This document shows, one piece after another, positions 1 to 10,348 of a DNA stretch of 64,000 nucleotides. The translations under genes were made by a program, and so were the position numbers. The number at the start of each line of letters is the position of its first letter. Position 1 is the first letter of the stretch. This stretch comes from Persicaria tinctoria (lineage: Eukaryota; Streptophyta; Magnoliopsida; Caryophyllales; Polygonaceae): contig JBANSL010000020.1 of NCBI GenBank assembly GCA_037127255.1, forward strand, positions 60,709,598 to 60,773,597, written 5' to 3'. The notes under the pieces were generated by a model that saw only the letters and a program-made list of their open reading frames with translations, did no database searches and was not told the origin of the DNA.

Positions 1-152
1 TGATTCATCACAAACACATCTGGTTAAAGATGATAGAGTGTTGGGGTTTGTGGTAAAGTCCCACCTTGAAAAATATGTGAAACTAAATCAAAATATCCAA
101 AATATAAGGGGAGATGAAACCTGACACAATGACTTAAGCTGTTGTGATAGAA

Positions 153-320
153 GGATAGATCCCGACCTTATAACCAAAAACAAAAATAAACCCGACACAA
201 CTCTCGTTTTCATATGACCCGACACGACAGGATAGATCTCGACCTTATAACCAAAAAAAAAAAATCCGACAAGACTCTCGTTTTCATACAACTCGACATA
301 ACTCCCGTTTTCGTACGACC
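153..320. repeat. Imperfect tandem repeat, about 77-bp unit
   Basis: Two and a partial third copy of a unit are visible. Each begins GATAGATC and contains CGACCTTATAACCAAAA followed by CTCTCGTTTTCATA and a CCGACA-type segment. Copies start near 154 and 231, with a diverged piece near 291. It lies just beyond the last visible exon of the anion-channel gene, so it may be in an intron of that gene or in downstream DNA. No coding potential is seen. Confidence 0.6.
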
Positions 321-407
321 CAACTGAATTTTCTCGGAATTTCACATAGAGATGTATACATCACAAGATAGATAGATAGATAATGAGACGAGCAAACGAT
401 TGAGTAC

Positions 408-1175
408 CAACGAAGCGAAGAGAAAGAGGGACAGAAAGAAGAGCATCTTGGAAGCACTATCATATGCTCCGGAGATGGAGCTGCAAGCGACACTCGAAAC
501 GCTCGGGACAGCGAAGAACAAGGAGAAGACAGGCCGGAGCATTGCAGGGAAGCGGTCTCCACCGGAGAGCCTCTGGTAGAGGGTGACGAAGAGCACCAAA
601 TAGTGAGCCATCCCGAGCGAGAACATGAACACAGAGGTCTCCTTCCAGCCCATCAAGGCAGCAGCCTGAGCTGCCACAAGGTTCCCCAGCACCGACATCT
701 GGCTCGCTGGGTTAGCCATGTTGGCTAGGAACCTATGCTCCGCGGTGAACCACTGACCGTAGATCTTCACATCAAGGGCGATGATCGGAGTGGTGAAGAT
801 CCACCAGAGTGTAGAGTACCGAGCTGTGCTTGGCAGGATCAACCATTCAGGTGCGGATTGGAGTAGAATGAGGCCCGAAATCCATGGCGCAAAGAGGTAG
901 TTTACTCCTACATTATGCGAGTACTCGGCTTTCAAGAGATGGAAGTGGAAGACGCATTTTACCAAGTAGAGTACAGAGAGCGCAACCAACACCAAAATGG
1001 AAACGATCCACACGAGATGAAACCATGTTGTGGCTAGTGTGCGGAAAATGTGCGAGAGAGGTGAGGTTAAGTCATCTTCATCTTCATCAAAAGAGCTTAG
1101 TATCTTCCATAGAAGAGCTTGGCCTCCGAGGGAGAGGCATATTCGGAAGTAGCCCGCCTGAAGCCTGTCTACCAT
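408..1175 (-). CDS. S-type anion channel, SLAC1-homologue (SLAH1/SLAH4-like), partial
   Basis: This is one large exon of a plasma-membrane slow-type anion channel, the family that moves chloride or nitrate in guard cells and roots. Recognisable blocks in order are an LQAGYFRICLSLGGQALLWK segment, several hydrophobic helices, GVNYLFAPWISGLILLQSAPEW, LDVKIYGQWFT, ANPASQMSVLGNLVAA and GMAHYLVLFVTLYQRL, ending in KMLFFLSLFLFASL. The open frame runs on to 342, but a splice donor (TTG then GTACTC) fits the family exon end at 408. Relative to a usual 370-390 residues, about 40 N-terminal and 100 C-terminal residues are missing. The missing first exon was not found between 1176 and 1772, and the C-terminal exon would lie left of the window. 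The start codon shown may be fortuitous, since an AG acceptor lies a few bases inside it. The gene may be intact but cut by the window, or a fragment. Confidence 0.82.
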
Positions 1176-1772
1176 ATATGGATGATAAGGAAAGCTTGTA
1201 GTATGCTTATGATTCCTTAACTTGGATTGGTATTAAGTTTAGTGCCCTATTTCAAGCTGCATTGAAGGTTGGTTCTTCACATATATTAGTTGAAGATTTT
1301 ATAGTAAGTTTTGGGAATGGGTTGACCCTTTAACTACGGATTAAAATCCTACATGCTGTCATTAGGAAGATTGATTTGGATTGGTGTTTATGTAGAAACA
1401 ACGCTTAAGCTTTGTTTATGTATTAGCAGTGAAATATAATTCAAGGTTTGTTTGGTTTAGATGACAAGAGATCAGTGTGCTGTCTGTGATCTGTTTTCCT
1501 ATTAATTACTGCTTATTCTTTCCAAGTTACTTACATAACAAGCTATTATCAAATTCAGCAATTATAATTTATACCCAACATATTTTAATTAAAAAATTCG
1601 TCTGAACCTTGAACAAGTGATTTAGGGCATTTTTTGTTTACCTAACAAAAAAAACTCAAAAATACAATATTTTTATTTTTTAAAACCTAAATTCATCCAA
1701 AAAATCTTTTATCTAATGTATAAAGAAACTAATGATAATAGTCCTTCTCATGGTTTCAACCAGACGAGCCTA
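1176..1772. other. Intergenic, no gene seen
   Basis: AT-rich spacer between the channel exon and the kinase stop codon. I searched the minus strand for the channel's missing N-terminal exon and recognised none. The right part will hold the kinase 3' untranslated region. Confidence 0.5.
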
Positions 1773-3011
1773 TCAAAATTGGACCAAGTAACGCAACACA
1801 TCCATAATGAATTGGCTTTCCAATTTCACACAATCAACAGTTTTGCGAATTGCATTAGAGGCCGTGGTATTGCTACAAATCACATCTATACTATTACAAC
1901 AATCGTAATCCACAAAGTAACTAATAAAGCTGTTCTCAAACCATTCATTGTCAAAAGATGTGCTTTCTACCTCTACCTCATTACAAATGTAACTTCTCAC
2001 CGTTACCCAGCAGCTCTCATCATCCGAATCCGAATCCCATTCGGGTACATTTGATAAACCTTTCATGCCGGATCCGGGTTCAATCAGCCTCCGGATCCTC
2101 TCCTCCGGGGATTTCAGCAAGTTCGGTGCTTGGGCCAGATCCCATATTGGGCTCCTAAGCCCAGTATCCAGTACGCTTGTTGGGCTGCCCGAACACGGCC
2201 CATAGCCCGGATTTTTGGCCTCCAACACAAACGGGTGCTGAAGAAGCTGAGCTGCTGACCACCTCTGTTCCGGGTCCTTCCTCAAGCACTTGCTCAGGAA
2301 GTCCTTCGCTTGGTCCGATAGGATTTTCGGGGTTTCGGGTACTTGGCCCGAAAACCCGATACGGTATAAAGCGGAAACCGGGTCGGAAGCACCGGGCCAC
2401 GGGGCCTGTCCGGTTACCATCTCGATCATCGTGCACCCTATGGCCCACACGTCAGCAGGGTACCCCTGTTGCTCGCCGCGTGCCACCTCAGGAGCCATGT
2501 AGATGGGAGTCCCCGCGATGGGCCAATTGGATCCCACAACGTCATCAACGACCTTAGAGCATCCGAAATCGGCAATTTTGACCCCTACATCCGCTCCCGT
2601 GACTAGGATGTTGGAAGGCTTGATGTCGCAATGGACTATCCGGTTCGAGTGCAAGTACTCGCCCCCCTTGAGGATCGATCGCAAGTACCAACTTATCATT
2701 CCTTCGTCTAGAAGGGAATTTGTCTGACTTAATTTTGCAATCGAGTCAGACAAACTCCCTAGAGGAGCAAACTCCAAGAAAATGTTGTACATAAGTGTCC
2801 CATTCTCGAGTGTAACATCTTGACCTTTATACTCGATTATGTAAGGACACCGAATGGTGGAATGTATCTTCTCCTCGTTCTGAAACAGCCTCCATCTTGT
2901 AAGCTCAACGGACTTGACCGCCACGAGTTCTTCAACCGGTTGGAGTACCACCGCGGTTGAGACGGTCGCGGTCGAGCCTCGCCCGATGGGTGGGCCCCTA
3001 GTCCACTTCAT
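1773..3011 (-). CDS. MAPKKK17/18-type protein kinase (MEKK-like), single exon
   Basis: This is a 412-residue cytoplasmic/nuclear Ser/Thr kinase that would phosphorylate MAPKKs. The kinase domain starts at residue 1, as in Arabidopsis MAPKKK17/18 (MKWTRG start). The glycine loop is GRGSTATV (10-17), the ATP lysine K33 in VAVK, the catalytic loop VHCDIKPSN (D129), the magnesium loop DFG (148-150), and GTPIYMAPE closes the activation segment. The catalytic loop reads HCD, so it lacks the arginine of RD kinases, as is usual in this subgroup. After the domain there is an SPTSV block and an acidic WDSDSDDE segment followed by WVTVR, both resembling the tails of this group. The tail is roughly 70 residues longer than in the Arabidopsis proteins. 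The frame has no introns, also typical. In Arabidopsis these kinases are strongly induced by ABA. Upstream are a TATA box and ABRE-like elements. The gene looks intact. Confidence 0.93.
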   Translation of the reverse strand: MKWTRGPPIGRGSTATVSTAVVLQPVEELVAVKSVELTRWRLFQNEEKIHSTIRCPYIIEYKGQDVTLENGTLMYNIFLEFAPLGSLSDSIAKLSQTNSLLDEGMISWYLRSILKGGEYLHSNRIVHCDIKPSNILVTGADVGVKIADFGCSKVVDDVVGSNWPIAGTPIYMAPEVARGEQQGYPADVWAIGCTMIEMVTGQAPWPGASDPVSALYRIGFSGQVPETPKILSDQAKDFLSKCLRKDPEQRWSAAQLLQHPFVLEAKNPGYGPCSGSPTSVLDTGLRSPIWDLAQAPNLLKSPEERIRRLIEPGSGMKGLSNVPEWDSDSDDESCWVTVRSYICNEVEVESTSFDNEWFENSFISYFVDYDCCNSIDVICSNTTASNAIRKTVDCVKLESQFIMDVLRYLVQF

Positions 3012-3097
3012 TGCTGGAAGCAGAGTTTTTATGCTGGTGAGAGAGAGAGAGACTAGATTGGGGTGTAAGTTGTAACATAATTGAAGGCTACTTTGTA

Positions 3098-3105
3098 TAT
3101 TTATA
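3098..3105 (-). promoter_or_regulatory. TATA box of the MAPKKK gene
   Basis: TATAAATA on the minus strand, 87-94 bp upstream of the kinase ATG. It is followed by a GA-rich stretch that would be the 5' leader. Confidence 0.7.
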
Positions 3106-3203
3106 GCGAGGTAGATTTCAGGTTTACATTACTTTCAATGGGCTGCTTACTGTTTAGTTTACCTGGAAAGGGGGAGATTGACAGCTAATTAGATTGAAGA
3201 GGG

Positions 3204-3309
3204 ACGCGTGGCACAAGGTGAGTGGAGGATAGAGCTAAAGAGCGTTTAGGTGGGGCAGGGTCGGCGGCGGTTACTTGCTGATGGATGGATCCCATGTGAG
3301 GAGCACGTG
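3204..3309 (-). promoter_or_regulatory. Candidate ABA-response region of the MAPKKK promoter
   Basis: A palindromic G-box CACGTG (3304-3309) and an ACGCGTGGC element (3204-3212, similar to ABRE coupling elements) lie about 100-210 bp upstream of the TATA box. This GC-richer island stands out from its AT-rich surroundings. Arabidopsis MAPKKK17/18 are ABA-induced, so this fits, but binding is inferred. Confidence 0.45.
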
Positions 3310-3558
3310 ACCACGCTAGTGAACGACGGTGCCAAGTTGTCGAGATCGTGACTTGGGAGGGATCGGTCCTAAGTGTCAAAAGCTACGCGGGAAAGCATGG
3401 GATATCATTATCATTATCCATCATCATCGCTGTCTTCATTTTTTGTTAATCACTGTATTTATACAGTTAATTAGGACTAAAGGTGAAGCTAATTAAGAAG
3501 ATAACTTAGTTAATCGTCTAATCTAATATGCGTGTGGTTGGATTTGAACTGGCTGAAG

Positions 3559-4055
3559 TAGAGCTGGCACGGTACGGTACCATGGTAAATTTTGGATTAT
3601 CACGTACCGTACTGATACTACTCGGTATGAGATTTTCTGCACCACGTACCAACCGACTAGTTTCGGTTATCGAAACTATTGGTACCGAAACTATCGGTTA
3701 CCGAATGTCGGTACCATGATAACCGAAGACACTATTTTCATGCCTAAATTTATGTTTTATACACTGTGGCCGATGGTACCGATTTTTATTTTATTTTAAA
3801 TAAATATATATTCGGTACCACGGTACCGAATCTAGTCTACAGCCCTACACAATATTTAATTTTTTTTTAAAAAAATAAATATATATTCGGTACCGACGGT
3901 ACCACGGTATTTGGGTTGCCCATACCGTGTACCGTACCGACTAACCTTGGTACCGAGATTTCGGTTACCGATTCAGTCGGTTACCGACTTCTTGGTACCA
4001 ATGTCCGGTTGGTAATCGGTTGGTATGGTAATTTTCCTACCACCACCCAACCCTA
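3559..4055. mobile_element. Non-autonomous hAT-type MITE, GGTACC-rich
   Basis: This 497-bp element starts TAGAGCTGG and ends CCAACCCTA, giving hAT-like inverted termini. It is flanked by an 8-bp TSD, GGCTGAAG (3551-3558) and AGCTGAAG (4056-4063), with one mismatch. The interior is dominated by GGTACCG and CGGTACC words in both orientations, so it can fold extensively. No open frame is credible. Confidence 0.75.
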
Positions 4056-4063
4056 AGCTGAAG

Positions 4064-4604
4064 GAACAAGAACAAGTAATTCTGCCAAGCATTTGATATT
4101 TCCACCGAAAAGAAAATCTATTTAGGTAAGGAAAGATAATGGTTACCCCTCCGAATCCAGTCTATTTTTAATTTAAGATTAATGGATCATTATTCTAATC
4201 ATTGCCCTCATTTCCTAATTTTACGTACAAAATCTATTTTCTTTGGCCCATTTGATTACCTACCTTGAGCATATGGTAACCATATCCCCTAAAATGCTCT
4301 AACTATTACCCTCTTCCTTCTCTAGACTCACAAAAAAGTGTTAATCATACAAATTTTCAATACAGAATTTGATTCATTTCCCTTCTATTCCTTTCTACTC
4401 AAACAAACAAGCCCTAAGTACCAAATTACTAGAAAGAGAATTTGTTTTAGTGTTAAGGAGTGTTGAGAGATGTGAATAGGCAAAACAAATAAGACTTAAT
4501 ACTTTATCATTATCGAATGGTTTTAGAATGAAATCCATAATACATGTTTGGCGATGCTCAGTTAAACGGGTTGGAGTGTCGATTAATGCGACGAGTTTGC
4601 TTTA
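4064..4604. other. Intergenic, nothing recognised
   Basis: AT-rich sequence with scattered homopolymers. No gene, RNA or element boundary was recognised. Confidence 0.4.
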
Positions 4605-4794
4605 GGGTGTGTTTGGATTCCATTGCATTTTAATTATAATGTAATTATTTTACCTCGTTTTATGTGTCCGTTTGTTTGTAAAAATAAAAAACTCGTAAAA
4701 ACCGATGTAAAATCGTAATTTAACCAAATAATCACATAAATCGAGATAAAATAATTGTATTATAATTAATACAACGTGAAATCCAAAAAACACC
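4605..4794. mobile_element. Tourist-like MITE
   Basis: This 190-bp element has the terminal inverted repeat GGGTGTGTTTGGATT, matched at the right end by AAATCCAAAAAACACC. The left flank is TTA and the right flank ATA, a degenerate 3-bp duplication of the PIF/Harbinger kind. Related copies are at 42790-42984 and 49660-49924. Confidence 0.65.
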
Positions 4795-5156
4795 ATAATC
4801 TAAATACCTTAAAAATTTTGTTAACCAAATACCACACCTTATCATTTTGCATTATAAATATAATGCATTTTGAATCCAATCCAACTGTGCGAATACATGC
4901 AGCAAAAGTGCTGAATCGGAAAACCAAGCACCTCTCACCATCCTTCCTTTGCCTTCGATGGAGATTCCAACTTCAATTTCTTCGTTTTCACCTTTTTAAG
5001 CCGTTTAAAATTTAAATTTATTTATTTATCGGTTGCTTCACTAGGAAGCATATCTACACGACAATCCCATACACACCCTTTCTCTTTTGTGACCATAGCA
5101 ATAAAATAAGGGTTCGTTTGGCTTTTCTTAATTTTGAAGATATTTATACTAGTTTA

Positions 5157-5701
5157 GTTGTCAGTGGCTGAGATGAGAATGATGCGATGGATGAGTGGCC
5201 ACACGAGACTTGACAGAATCAGAAATAAATATATTAGGAGCAAGGTTGGAGTTGCGAGTATTGCTGACAAGCTGCGGGAGTCCAGGTTACGGTGGTTTGA
5301 GCACGTTAGTAGGAGACCTATTTCAGCTGTTGTGCTTAGGTGCGAGAGCTTGGAGCTTGGGGCTATTCGTAGGGGGAGAGGTAGGCCTAAAAAGAGTTGG
5401 ATGGAGGTTATCCGTCAGGACCTCAATTTGCTGAACCTCTCGAAAGATATGACTTTAGATAGAGACTACTGGAGGAGGCGCATCCGGGTTTCTGATGTTT
5501 AGTAGTTGGTGTCAGGGTGCTGAATCTTGTTGTTACCTTTGGCCTCCTTTTCTAGTGTCTATCTTGCTCATTGTGATTTCTGTGATTTTTTATTTTGGGT
5601 CTATCGGAAACACTCTCCCGACTTGTTCAGGGAAAGAGTGCGTACATCCTGACCTCTCAAATCCTGCTTTATCGCGGGATTGACTGGGTTGTTGTTGTTG
5701 T
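5157..5701 (+). mobile_element. 5'-truncated LINE insertion with TSD
   Basis: The element is bounded by a 12-bp direct repeat, TATACTAGTTTA (5145-5156) and TATACAAGTTTA (5702-5713), with one mismatch. The 3' end has the plant LINE/SINE tail: a TCGGAAAC block, a GGGATTGACTGGG block, then TTG repeats. Only the last part of ORF2 remains. About 350 bp on either side (4798-5144 and 5714-6054) hold nothing I recognise. Confidence 0.75.
5158..5502 (+). pseudogene. LINE ORF2 C-terminal remnant
   Basis: The 114-residue frame carries the characteristic tail of plant LINE polyproteins found after the reverse transcriptase: RMMRWMSGHTRLDRIRN, LRESRLRWFEHVSRRP and RRGRGRPKKSWMEVIRQDL, ending near DYWRRRI. 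The RRGRGRPKK stretch is a conserved basic signature of this tail. No endonuclease or reverse transcriptase domain lies upstream, because 5' truncation removed it. The stop is close to the usual position. It cannot be active by itself. Confidence 0.8.
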
Positions 5702-6056
5702 TATACAAGTTTACCCAAACCTAAATTGTTATTGCTTGATATTGATAAGATTATATTATATTATTATATGCTTTGTTTTTACTACACTTTTTACTTTCTT
5801 TAGGATGAACAAAACTTGCGGCGGCCTGCTATTGCTAATGCATCAAAACTATGCATATGTTTACATTTATCCACAAGCAATCCTCCTCTCTTTAACCCCT
5901 TTATCCCACATGGAAATGGAATAGATAGATCTTGTCAAGTTTGAATATATAACATATCAATAAAATGCATTATCTAAGATACGAATTATATCTACATTAT
6001 TATCACAACGTTAAAGTAGTATCAACATGTCTTATATTTTACTACATTAATTAATA

Positions 6057-6289
6057 CTCCATCTGTTCTAAAATAAAAGTCACTTGACTTTTCGGTACGC
6101 GTTTTAAGGAGATAAAAACTTTATAAAATATTATTTTTTAATGAATTTGTTTTTATAAGTTCATACTTATAACTAACAAGTATGGAATTATTTTAAAAAA
6201 TTAATTAAAAAATAATATTTTATAGTGTTTTTAACTCCTTAAAAAACGTGTATAAAAAGACAAACGATTTTTATTTTGAAACAAATGAG
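6057..6289. mobile_element. Stowaway-type MITE (Tc1/mariner)
   Basis: This 233-bp element starts CTCCATCTGTTCTAAAATAAAAG between TA dinucleotides (6055-6056 and 6290-6291) and ends with the inverted complement. The internal arms, around GACTTTT and ACGCGTTTTAAGGAG, repeat inverted near the right end. Confidence 0.75.
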
Positions 6290-6291
6290 TA

Positions 6292-7056
6292 GTATTATAA
6301 GCATATAAATCTTTTGTTCCTGACACTCAAGGAACACTAAAAATCCTCTAGCCCAATTTTCTATATCAAATCCCTATCCCACAAAAATATCATAGTCAAG
6401 ATTTATAAGGATGACAAAAAGATTATGCCTCTAAATGAATATTTTTTTTTTTAAAAAAATATAATATTTTTATGAGATGGGGATTTGAGATAGTAAAATA
6501 CTCAAAATAGGGGAGAGAATTTGAATTGCTCAAGGAAGGAGAAAAAAATAGATCAAATCCAATGGGCTTCTAAAATTAGTTAGGTGGACCATGGATTGGG
6601 CTGACTAGTTGTATTTGTGCTTTAAACAGGGCCCAAATTGATGGATCTTCTATTTGGAATTTGGAAACCTTTCTTAATCATAGGTTCAAAATAGATTGAT
6701 TTAAAAAAAAAAAAAAGGTTCAAAATAGATCATCTATTTGGAAAGGGATTGTTATTGGTATGGCCAAAATCTCAATAAATCAGAGAGGACAACACACTTA
6801 TCGCCACCGACATTCGGTGTCGACAACCACTCTAACCAGACAGCAATCCAGCTGCACAGGACCAAACCACAACAGCAACCCGGTTGTTGCCAACTTATGG
6901 TGTCGATGGCGGTGGTGAACGAGACGGAGGAGGAAGGTAAACTCTTATTTCTCCAATAGGCTGGGTTTACCTTTTATAATATAAGTCTGGGCTGGCCCAT
7001 ACAATCAAAACTTGTGGCCCATCCAAACTACTAGCCCAATATAAACAAATTTATAC
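6292..7056. other. Intergenic, no supported gene
   Basis: AT-rich with poly-A and poly-T runs. A 73-codon open frame (6738-6959) contains a GGTGTCGACA word but has no recognisable domain, and I do not call it a gene. Confidence 0.4.
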
Positions 7057-7064
7057 AAAGTACA

Positions 7065-7391
7065 CGGTGGCGGATCCTGAAACGTTTAGTTGAAGGGGCG
7101 GAAAATTAATCTCAAATATTTTTTTTTTCCGAAAAAATCATCAAGAAGTTTTCGGGTTTAATTATAGGATTAAGTTACGAAGTTTAATAAGTATATTAAT
7201 TTGGTAAATGATGTGAAAAATAATTTATATCGCTTCAGTTTTGAAACATTTATAACTTTTTATTCAGTTATCTGATTTGAGCTTATAATATATCGAATCG
7301 AAGCTATCGATGAGAGGAATATGTACATTAGATTTTATTTTTCATTTGGGGGGCGACTTCCACCTCTATCCCTAAAGAGGATCCGCCCTTG
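7065..7391. mobile_element. hAT-type MITE
   Basis: This 327-bp element has the inverted termini CGGTGGCGGATCC (left) and GGATCCGCCCTTG (right). The 8-bp TSD is AAAGTACA (7057-7064) and AAAGCACA (7392-7399), with one mismatch. No coding sequence is present. Confidence 0.72.
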
Positions 7392-7399
7392 AAAGCACA

Positions 7400-8603
7400 T
7401 ATAATACTACCTTGCAACTCCACATCGGCTTCTGCCGACTCCGTTTTACGTTGTTGGAATCGGCTCCTCACACCCTGCAACTCAACACCACAGACACTCA
7501 CAACACAACACATCCGGCTTTTGCCGAGTACAGAAATCGGTATCGTTTGACTCTTTGCTGACATTGAAAGTCGAGAAATGAAACGTGCATTTGGCGATAC
7601 TCCATCGTGCCAATTGCAAGCCGAATTAATATTTATTTTGAAATTATGTACTATGTTTTATTCAGCTAAATTGAGGCTTGAACTAACTACAAATCGACCC
7701 AATTAAATAACAAAAGAACCTAAATCGATTTTTTTTTCAAATTTAAATTATTTTAATATTAATTTTATATGATCGCTTCTATTTTATCGATTAAGCTTCA
7801 CTTTATTTCAATTTTTTGTTTACACAAAGTTATGTCCATGAAAAAAATATTTTCAAATTTATTTTTAAAAAATTAAAAAATTCAGCCGTTTTATAACTTC
7901 AATTGACAAAAACAAGTTAACCACATATACTGTATAATTGAAAAGATGGAAATAAACAAATTGAATTACATCAGGACGTACGTCAACAATTATTGATTAA
8001 AAATCATAATAATGTAAAGATACGACCATTTCTTCCAAATACTTACAAAAATACTACAACAAAAAAAAACTAATTCAAAAGTATAAATAGTCAGAAGCTA
8101 TGGTAGATCGAATAGATATACGTATCTGAGTAGAGAGATACGGCGTTCACATGTAAACATGTGTTATATACTTATATCTATCATCTATGAGACATGGCGA
8201 GGAGTTGACTCCCACAGGAAGAGCCAACTGAAGATCCAGTCTCTTAGCTAAGAGACGAGTGTACGGTGGATCCAACTAAGTCTCTGCCACATCTTTTCAC
8301 GTCTTTTATTTTATTAATTAATCCAGTCACTTAATTATTTATTTTTAATCTGATTTTTTTTTTAATTTATCTAATCGATTTATTAAATACCTAAAATTAC
8401 GGAATTACATGAATAAAAATATACGCATGATTGGATGGCACGTCAACCCTGCACGGAAAGTCAAAGTTCCGTAATCCCCACCCCCTGATTAGTTCATCCT
8501 AAATAAAATAATATTTACCGTTCAATAACTACTGTGTAAATTTACACACTGAAAACTATATACGCCTATATACTTCATTAATTAATGGGTTAAGTTTTTA
8601 ACA
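7400..8603. other. Intergenic with an isolated TATA box and palindrome
   Basis: Mostly AT-rich. At 8082-8089 a consensus TATAAATA on the plus strand precedes a GC-richer 200-bp stretch. That stretch contains a perfect 18-bp palindrome, GTCTCTTAGCTAAGAGAC (8239-8256), flanked by GATCC and GGATCC. No open frame is present, so a non-coding transcript is possible but unproven. Confidence 0.35.
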
Positions 8604-8612
8604 TTAAAATTT

Positions 8613-9131
8613 GGGTAAACAGAGCAGAAAATCACCCCCTTAAGTAGAGTATATTGATCAAAACCATCTCTTAAAATTAATATTGATACAAGTTTTGTTT
8701 ATCAAAGACTATCCTATCTTTGATTTCGTTAAGTTTTAGAGGAAAAATTTGGTAAATTATCAAAATACCCTTATCATATGGAGAGACGATATTAAAAGGG
8801 ATCTCGCATAGAAGTTGTGGAGATATTTAGTCATGTATTGAAGGGGGTCTAGTATAGGACCGTAAGAGTTGTTGAATAATTAAACAAAGTGTGTCTGAAG
8901 TTGTAAATATATATAGAAAAATAGGCGGAGAGTGAGTGGACGACAAAAATATGATATGTATAGGAATAATTTAAGTTTTTTCAAAGACATTTAATATTGA
9001 AATTCTAAGAGTACATAGAAGCGGGGTGGTCTTTGACAAACAAAAATTATATAAAAGGTGATTTTCCACACTATTGAATTTAATAGGTGTTTTTGAGCAA
9101 TATAGAAGGGGTAGTTTTATGCCGTTTACCT
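8613..9131. mobile_element. Mutator-type MITE with perfect 9-bp TSD
   Basis: This 519-bp element has termini GGGTAAAC and GTTTACCT. The arms, about 100 bp, are imperfectly inverted and include AAAATCACC and TTTGTTTGTCAAAGA-like blocks. It is flanked on both sides by TTAAAATTT (8604-8612 and 9132-9140). It has no open frame. Confidence 0.78.
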
Positions 9132-9140
9132 TTAAAATTT

Positions 9141-9726
9141 TATCTCACACACAAAAATAAGAAATGAAATAAAGTAAAAATAAGTGTAGTTAGAAATTAG
9201 GTGATATTGGAAATTAAATTCAACCATCAATTATTTCTTATACGATTTAAATTACCCCACATTCCAAAAATTTGTACTGTATAATTAAGTAGTACAAATT
9301 TATAATACAGTCATCATGATTGGCTTTTGGTTTGCCCAACTGGATTATTTTAAAGAGAGAGAAAATATTTATACATTTTAATATCCATGGAAGGGCTAAT
9401 TAAGCAAATACGTAAGTTGCCGGGAAATACCCCTTTGGCTTACTTGACTAATACCCCCGCCGTGACGTGTCAGACTTTGATTAGCTGATATTGTTGACCT
9501 TGACAATCGGAATAGACCTTAGACTTGGGCCCATTTTTATTACTCCGTATAGAATCTTTTATTTTTATAATTCACTTCCTTTTCAATTTTTTTTACTAAT
9601 ATATTGTTTTTTTTTTATCTAATTTTTAAATATATTGTTGCCCTATGTGCACACCGTTAAAAAGTGTTTTTGCACACCACGATGGAACCAAAATGCGAAG
9701 TTGCGTATAGTAACTTCGCAAAATAA
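9141..9726. other. Intergenic, nothing recognised
   Basis: AT-rich DNA with one less AT-rich patch near 9430-9530 containing TTGACC-type W-box words. No gene recognised. Confidence 0.35.
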
Positions 9727-9728
9727 TA

Positions 9729-9957
9729 CTACGTCCGATCCAAAAAGAGCGTCGTTTGACTTTTTAACACGTATTTTAAAGAGTTAAAAATTATATAAAA
9801 TATTAAATTTTTTTAAAATTATTTTTTTATAACTTAATATTTGTTGGTAATAAATATTACTGTAGATTATAAAAATAATAATAATATATTACTAGTTTTT
9901 AGTTCCTTAAAATACGTGTTAAAAAGTCAAACGACATCCTTTTTGGATCGGATGGAG
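9729..9957. mobile_element. Stowaway-type MITE
   Basis: Starts CTACGTCCGATCCAAAAAG and ends CTTTTTGGATCGGATGGAG, between TA dinucleotides at 9727-9728 and 9958-9959. The GTCGTTTGACTTTTTAACACG arm is repeated inverted near the right end. Confidence 0.8.
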
Positions 9958-10023
9958 TAACCTACAAAGCTTTTTGATATTAACATAAATAAATCTTACG
10001 GATAGTTTTTTTAATTTTACCAA

Positions 10024-10184
10024 CGTGCAGACTAAATACACCCCAAATTATGCACATCGAAATTGACGTGCAGAGTTAAAGTGTGTTAATTATTTTTTTT
10101 AGTGTGCTGATTAATTGAAAATGTCTGCACGTTAATTTCGATGTGCAGTTTTGATAGAGGATTTACGGTGTATCTAACAACACC
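10024..10184. mobile_element. Short foldback element
   Basis: Arms 10051-10074 and 10124-10147 are 24-bp inverted repeats with one mismatch (core CACATCGAAATT). Weaker outer arms include TACACC. The direct repeat ATTTTACCAA (10014-10023 and 10185-10194) flanks the whole, consistent with a 9-10-bp TSD. Confidence 0.55.
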
Positions 10185-10252
10185 ATTTTACCAAAATTTT
10201 GTACTCAATTTCTTAAGAATGCCCAATCTAAGCCATCTTGAGTTCTAAACTA

Positions 10253-10258
<6 letters not shown>

Positions 10259-10345
<87 letters not shown>
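10259..10345. repeat. (AT)n microsatellite
   Basis: An uninterrupted AT dinucleotide run of more than 80 bp. The rest of 10195-10775 is AT-rich DNA with no gene seen. Confidence 0.95.

Positions 10346-10348
<3 letters not shown>

Noticed and set aside
884..1201. 105-codon plus-strand frame
   Set aside because: Antisense shadow of the anion-channel exon.
2155..2727. Several frames on both strands
   Set aside because: Shadows of the MAPKKK coding sequence in other frames.
7328..7564. 78-codon minus frame
   Set aside because: Half of it lies in the hAT MITE end. No domain and no promoter context.
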